Source: Rubritepida flocculans DSM 14296
Lineage (GTDB): Bacteria > Pseudomonadota > Alphaproteobacteria > Acetobacterales > Acetobacteraceae
NCBI RefSeq assembly: GCF_000425365.1
Contig: NZ_AUDH01000001.1
Span: 62,001-126,000 of the forward strand
DNA: 64,000 nucleotides
Reading direction: 5' to 3'
The position numbers and the translations under genes were made by a program. Shown one piece after another: positions 61,017 through 64,000 of this stretch (position 1 is the first letter of the stretch; each line of letters begins with the position of its first letter). The notes beneath the pieces are model-generated. The model worked only from the letters and a program-made list of their open reading frames with translations. It was not told the origin of the DNA and searched no databases.

Positions 61017-62417
61017 TTGTCCATCCCCAACGAGACCGGCGCCAACCAGCAATGGGGCGGGCGCTTCGCCGAGGGCCCCTCGGCGATCATGCAGGCCATC
61101 AACGCCTCCATCGGCTTCGACGCCAAGATGTGGCGGCAGGACATCCGCGGAAGCCTCGCCCATGCCGCCATGCTGGCCCATGTAGGCATCATCTCGGCCG
61201 AGGACGAGGCCGCCATCCGCCAGGGCCTCGCCGAGATCGCGCGCGAGATCGAATCCGGCCGCTTCGAATGGTCCGAGGCGCTGGAGGACGTGCACATGAA
61301 CATCGAGGCGCGGCTGACCGAGCGCATCGGCGAGGCCGGCAAGCGCCTGCACACCGCCCGCTCCCGCAACGACCAAGTGGCGACGGATTTCCGCCTCTGG
61401 GTGCGGGATGCGATGGACGGGCTCGCCGCGCAGCAGATGGACCTCATCCGCGTGCTGGTGCGCCGGGCGGAGGAGCATGCCGCCACCATCATGCCGGGCT
61501 ACACCCATCTCCAGCCCGCCCAGCCCACCACCTTCGGCCACCACCTGCTCGCCTACGCCGAGATGCTCTGGCGCGACCGCGGGCGGATGCTGGACGCCCG
61601 GGCGCGGCTCAACGAATGCCCGCTGGGGGCGGCGGCCATGTGCGGCACGGGCTTTCCTATCGACCGCCACATGACGGCGCGCGCGCTGGGCTTCGACCGG
61701 CCCACGGCCAACAGCCTGGATTCGGTCGGCTCGCGCGATTTCGCCATGGAGTTCCTGGCCGCCTGCGCCATCTGCGCCACGCATCTCTCGCGCCTCGCGG
61801 AGGAGATCGTGATCTGGACCAACCCCGCCTTCGGCTTCGTGAAGCTGCCCGACAACCTGACCACCGGCAGCTCCATCATGCCGCAGAAGCGCAACCCCGA
61901 CGCGGCGGAGCTGGTGCGCGGCAAGACCGGGCGCATCACCGGCGCGCTGGTGGGGCTGCTGACGGTGGTGAAGGGCCTCGCCATGACCTACGCGAAGGAT
62001 CTGCAGGAGGACAAGGAAGGCGTGTTCGACGCCGCCGAGAGCCTCACCCTCTGCCTCGCCGCCACCGCCGCCATGGTGCGCGACATGACGCCCGACGCCG
62101 CGCGCATGAGGGCCGCCGCGGGGGCGGGCTTCTCCACCGCCACCGATCTCGCCGACTGGCTGGTGCGCGAGCTGCGCCTGCCCTTCCGCGACGCGCACCA
62201 CGTCACCGGCCGGCTGGTGGCGCGGGCGGAATCGCTCGGCGTGGATCTGGCGGGGCTGTCGCTCGCCGAGATGCAGGCGGTGGAGCCGCGCATCACCGCC
62301 GCCGTCTTCGAGGTGCTCACACCCGAGGCCTCGGTGGCCTCGCGCCGCAGCCATGGCGGCACGGCGCCGGAGAATGTCCGCGCCGCCTGCGCCGCCTGGA
62401 AGGAGCGCCTGGCATGA
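61017..62417 (+). CDS. argH: Argininosuccinate lyase
   Basis: A 466-residue ArgH of the fumarase/aspartase superfamily. The N-terminus has [29 protein letters not shown] holds the arginine/aspartate substrate region, [17 protein letters not shown] the catalytic histidine loop, and [12 protein letters not shown] the superfamily signature with the catalytic serine. It splits argininosuccinate into arginine and fumarate. No ATG or GTG in frame precedes the conserved WGGRF, so the start must be TTG 61017, with no clear ribosome-binding site. The stop overlaps the lptM-like gene by 4 bases. Confidence 0.95.
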   Translation: MSIPNETGANQQWGGRFAEGPSAIMQAINASIGFDAKMWRQDIRGSLAHAAMLAHVGIISAEDEAAIRQGLAEIAREIESGRFEWSEALEDVHMNIEARLTERIGEAGKRLHTARSRNDQVATDFRLWVRDAMDGLAAQQMDLIRVLVRRAEEHAATIMPGYTHLQPAQPTTFGHHLLAYAEMLWRDRGRMLDARARLNECPLGAAAMCGTGFPIDRHMTARALGFDRPTANSLDSVGSRDFAMEFLAACAICATHLSRLAEEIVIWTNPAFGFVKLPDNLTTGSSIMPQKRNPDAAELVRGKTGRITGALVGLLTVVKGLAMTYAKDLQEDKEGVFDAAESLTLCLAATAAMVRDMTPDAARMRAAAGAGFSTATDLADWLVRELRLPFRDAHHVTGRLVARAESLGVDLAGLSLAEMQAVEPRITAAVFEVLTPEASVASRRSHGGTAPENVRAACAAWKERLA

Positions 62418-62575
62418 CGCGCGCGCTGCTCGGCCTGCTCGCGCTGGCCCTGCTGGCCGGTTGCGGCCGCTATGGCCCGCCCCGCCCGCCCGGCCCGCCG
62501 GAGCGGATCACCTTCCCGCGCGTCTATCCCGCGCCCGACCCGCCGCGCCCGGCGCCGCCGCCCGCTACACGTTGA
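62414..62575 (+). CDS. lptM: Small LptM-like lipoprotein
   Basis: A 53-residue lipoprotein. The signal peptide ends in lipobox LLAGC with the lipidated C17, followed by [12 protein letters not shown] and a proline-rich tail. This pattern, a very short lipoprotein with CGxxGP directly after argH, matches the LptM/YifL family, which helps mature the LptD-LptE LPS translocon. In many proteobacteria lysA follows; here the convergent ychF gene takes its place and the two 3' ends overlap by 11 bases. The ATGA overlap with argH fixes the start at 62414. Confidence 0.85.
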   Translation: MTRALLGLLALALLAGCGRYGPPRPPGPPERITFPRVYPAPDPPRPAPPPATR

Positions 62576-63659
62576 AGCGGAAGAGCATCACGTCGCCGTC
62601 CCGCACGACGTAGGATTTCCCCTCGACGCGCAGCTTGCCCGCCTCGCGCGCGCCCTGCTCGCCGCCGCAGGCCACGTAGTCCTCGTAGGAGATGGTCTCG
62701 GCCGCGATGAAGCCGCGCTCGAAATCGCCATGGATCACGCCCGCGGCCTGGGGCGCGGTCATGCCCTTCACGATGGTCCAGGCGCGCGCCTCCTTGGGGC
62801 CCGCGGTGAAGTAGGTGATGAGGCCGAGCAGCTCGTAGCCCGCGCGGATGACGCGATCGAGCCCGGAATCGGAGAGGCCGAGGCTCGCGAGGAAATCGCC
62901 CCGCTCGGCCTCGGGCATCTGGGCGATCTCGGCCTCGATGGCGGCACTCACCACCACGGCGCGGGCGCCCTGGGCGCGGGCGTATTCCATCACCCGCGCG
63001 CTGTGCGCGTTGCCGGTGGCGGCACTCGCCTCCTCCACGTTGCAGACGTAGAGCACGGGCTTCGTCGTCATCAGCCCGAGGCGGCGCGCGGCCTCCTCCT
63101 CGCCGGCGGGGATCACGGTGCGCGCGGCGCGGCCCGCCTGCAGCGCGGGGATCAGCGCCTCGATGAGCGCGAGCTGCGCCTGCGCCTCCTTGTCGTTGCC
63201 GCGGGCCTTCTTCTGGAGCTGCGGCACGCGCTTCTCGAGCGATTCGAGATCGGCCAGCATCAGCTCCGTCTCCACCGTGCCGGCGTCGCGGATCGGGTCC
63301 ACGCTGCCGTCCACATGCGTCACGTCGCTGTCCTCGAAGCAGCGCAGCACATGCACGATGGCGTCCACCTCGCGGATGTTGCCGAGGAACTGGTTGCCCA
63401 GCCCCTCGCCCTTGGAGGCGCCGCGCACCAGCCCCGCGATGTCCACGAACTCGAGGCTGGTGGGCACCAGCTTCGCGCTCTTCGCGATGCGCGCGAGCGT
63501 CTCGAGCCGCGGATCGGGCACCGCCACGCGGCCCACATTGGGCTCGATGGTGCAGAAGGGATAGTTCGCCGCCTGCGCCGCCGCGGTCTGCGTCAGCGCG
63601 TTGAACAGCGTGGACTTGCCCACATTCGGCAGGCCCACGATTCCGCAGTTGAAGCCCAT
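62565..63659 (-). CDS. ychF: Redox-regulated ATPase YchF (Obg-like ATPase family)
   Basis: A 364-residue protein, the usual family length. The P-loop is GLPNVGKST (9-17), the G3 region is FVDIAGLVRGASKGEGLGNQFL, the NxxE-type G4 motif that favours ATP is in YVCNVEE, and a C-terminal TGS domain ends [19 protein letters not shown]. YchF/OLA1 binds ribosomes and affects stress responses. The start ATG 63659 has GAGGAGAG just upstream; in-frame starts further upstream run into repeats. Upstream 5' sequence contains two strong palindromes. Confidence 0.96.
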   Translation of the reverse strand: MGFNCGIVGLPNVGKSTLFNALTQTAAAQAANYPFCTIEPNVGRVAVPDPRLETLARIAKSAKLVPTSLEFVDIAGLVRGASKGEGLGNQFLGNIREVDAIVHVLRCFEDSDVTHVDGSVDPIRDAGTVETELMLADLESLEKRVPQLQKKARGNDKEAQAQLALIEALIPALQAGRAARTVIPAGEEEAARRLGLMTTKPVLYVCNVEEASAATGNAHSARVMEYARAQGARAVVVSAAIEAEIAQMPEAERGDFLASLGLSDSGLDRVIRAGYELLGLITYFTAGPKEARAWTIVKGMTAPQAAGVIHGDFERGFIAAETISYEDYVACGGEQGAREAGKLRVEGKSYVVRDGDVMLFRFNV

Positions 63660-63676
63660 CTCTCTCCTCGCCCCCT

Positions 63677-63708
63677 GGAGCGGTTTCCGGATGACCGGAA
63701 ACCGCTCC
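63677..63708. repeat. Perfect 14-bp hairpin upstream of ychF
   Basis: GGAGCGGTTTCCGG (63677-63690) and CCGGAAACCGCTCC (63695-63708) around loop ATGA. It begins 18 bases upstream of the ychF start codon and so lies in its probable 5' untranslated region. Palindromes of this type occur as dispersed elements in GC-rich alphaproteobacteria; a regulator site is the alternative. Confidence 0.7.
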
Positions 63709-63717
63709 CTCCGCGTC

Positions 63718-63770
63718 ATACCAGCGGCCGCTGATTTCGACTCCTGAGAAGCCGGCGCGGCCGCTGGTAT
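63718..63770. repeat. Inverted repeat with perfect 14-bp arms
   Basis: ATACCAGCGGCCGC (63718-63731) and GCGGCCGCTGGTAT (63757-63770) enclose 25 bases. It directly abuts the two-hairpin repeat copy C, so the two may form one composite element. Part of the right arm also resembles CCAGCGGCTGCCGG just before copy B (52810-52823). Confidence 0.7.
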
Positions 63771-63844
63771 GCCTTTGTTTTGGCGCGCAGCCGCCACACC
63801 AACCCTGCGCGCGATACCGGCGGCATGTGATGCCGCCCGTATCA
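63769..63844. repeat. Dispersed two-hairpin intergenic repeat, copy C
   Basis: Hairpin 1 is GCGCGCAG (63783-63790) with CTGCGCGC (63805-63812). Hairpin 2 is GATACCGGCGGCA (63813-63825) with TGCCGCCCGTATC (63831-63843), one mismatch. The middle block from TGGCGCGCAGCC to CTGCGCGCGATAC is identical to copy B. It ends in the same TATCA sequence; a minus-strand gene ending here could lie beyond the window, but no credible one is visible inside it. Confidence 0.85.
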
Positions 63845-64000
63845 TCCTGAGCAGGAGCCGCGCCATGGCCGATTCCAGCCATGTGCGATCCGCTCCAGGC
63901 CCGCCGCCGCGCCAGACCCGGCCCTCGCGGCGCGCCCGTGTCGCTCGCCCTCTCCCTCGCCATAGAGGAGAGGGGCCGTGTCATCCGGTCAGGCTGGCCG

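Larger units (their letters stand above)
63660..64000. other. 341-base region without a convincing gene, dense in palindromes and repeats
   Basis: Between ychF and the window edge there is no convincing coding sequence. It holds a 14-bp-arm hairpin (63677-63708), a 14-bp-arm inverted repeat (63718-63770) and repeat copy C (63769-63844). The last 156 bases contain only short frames, such as one from ATG 63864 running off the edge, and a CCTCTCC/GGAGAGG pair near 63949-63974. The ychF promoter is presumably at 63660-63770 but no clear boxes were recognised. Confidence 0.6.

Noticed and set aside
63864-64000. A plus-strand frame from ATG 63864 running off the edge
   Set aside because: No ribosome-binding site, no recognisable protein features, and it crosses a CCTCTCC/GGAGAGG palindromic stretch.

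Overview
The window is very GC-rich, almost gap-free bacterial chromosome. Genes are tightly packed with many ATGA, GTGA and TGATG overlaps. The mix of branched-chain-type ABC importers, Bug/TctC-type binding proteins, TRAP transporters, HyuAB, MmgE/PrpD and Tim44-like proteins suggests an alphaproteobacterium, most likely an Acetobacteraceae member of the Roseomonas type. This placement is inferred from gene content and composition only.

Layout. (1) 1-3075: the tail of a peptide-ABC ATPase, an acyl-CoA dehydrogenase on the minus strand, and overlapping IclR and TetR regulators. (2) 3209-22806: a collinear catabolic cluster. It holds a complete Liv-type importer with an SDR gene between its permease and ATPase genes, E1-alpha, E1-beta and E2 of a 2-oxoacid/acetoin-type dehydrogenase, two acyl-CoA dehydrogenases, an acyl-CoA ligase, an MmgE/PrpD protein, three enoyl-CoA hydratases, a thiolase-fold protein without the usual cysteines, a DUF35 protein, two single-hotdog MaoC proteins and a Bug-type binding protein. 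An internal promoter probably starts a second unit at 17898. The set reads as import, CoA activation, dehydrogenation, hydration and C-C cleavage of an unidentified branched or cyclic acid. (3) 22914-31619: a peptide-type ABC importer with both ATPases fused in one chain, followed by HyuA and HyuB (5-oxoproline/hydantoin hydrolysis). (4) 31739-45604: mixed genes, including a cupin, a Tim44-like protein, a photolyase-like protein with its FAD domain first, a metallophosphoesterase, a long-chain acyl-CoA synthetase, oligoendopeptidase F, an ABC1/UbiB kinase-like protein, an HpaI aldolase, a triple-LCCL/OmpA protein, a BKACE protein and a TRAP QM pair without a binding protein. (5) 45749-52781: six genes for a membrane complex related to energy-converting hydrogenase and complex I. 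The catalytic large subunit has no nickel-binding cysteines, while the small-subunit Fe-S ligands and the antiporter-like lysines and glutamates remain. It fits the energy-converting-hydrogenase-related (Ehr) class. (6) 52898-57587: a complete TRAP transporter (P, Q, M), glmU and a TM2-domain gene, all on the minus strand. (7) 57673-64000: a glutathione transferase, tRNA-Ser(GCU) with a clear promoter, a decayed tyrosine integrase just 3' of that tRNA, a Rho-independent terminator, a TlpA-like thioredoxin, argH (TTG start), an LptM-like lipoprotein gene and ychF.

A two-hairpin intergenic repeat occurs at least three times (31641, 52824, 63769). In two copies its TATCA end supplies the TGA stop codon of the neighbouring minus-strand gene. 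No CRISPR array, intact insertion sequence or riboswitch was seen.
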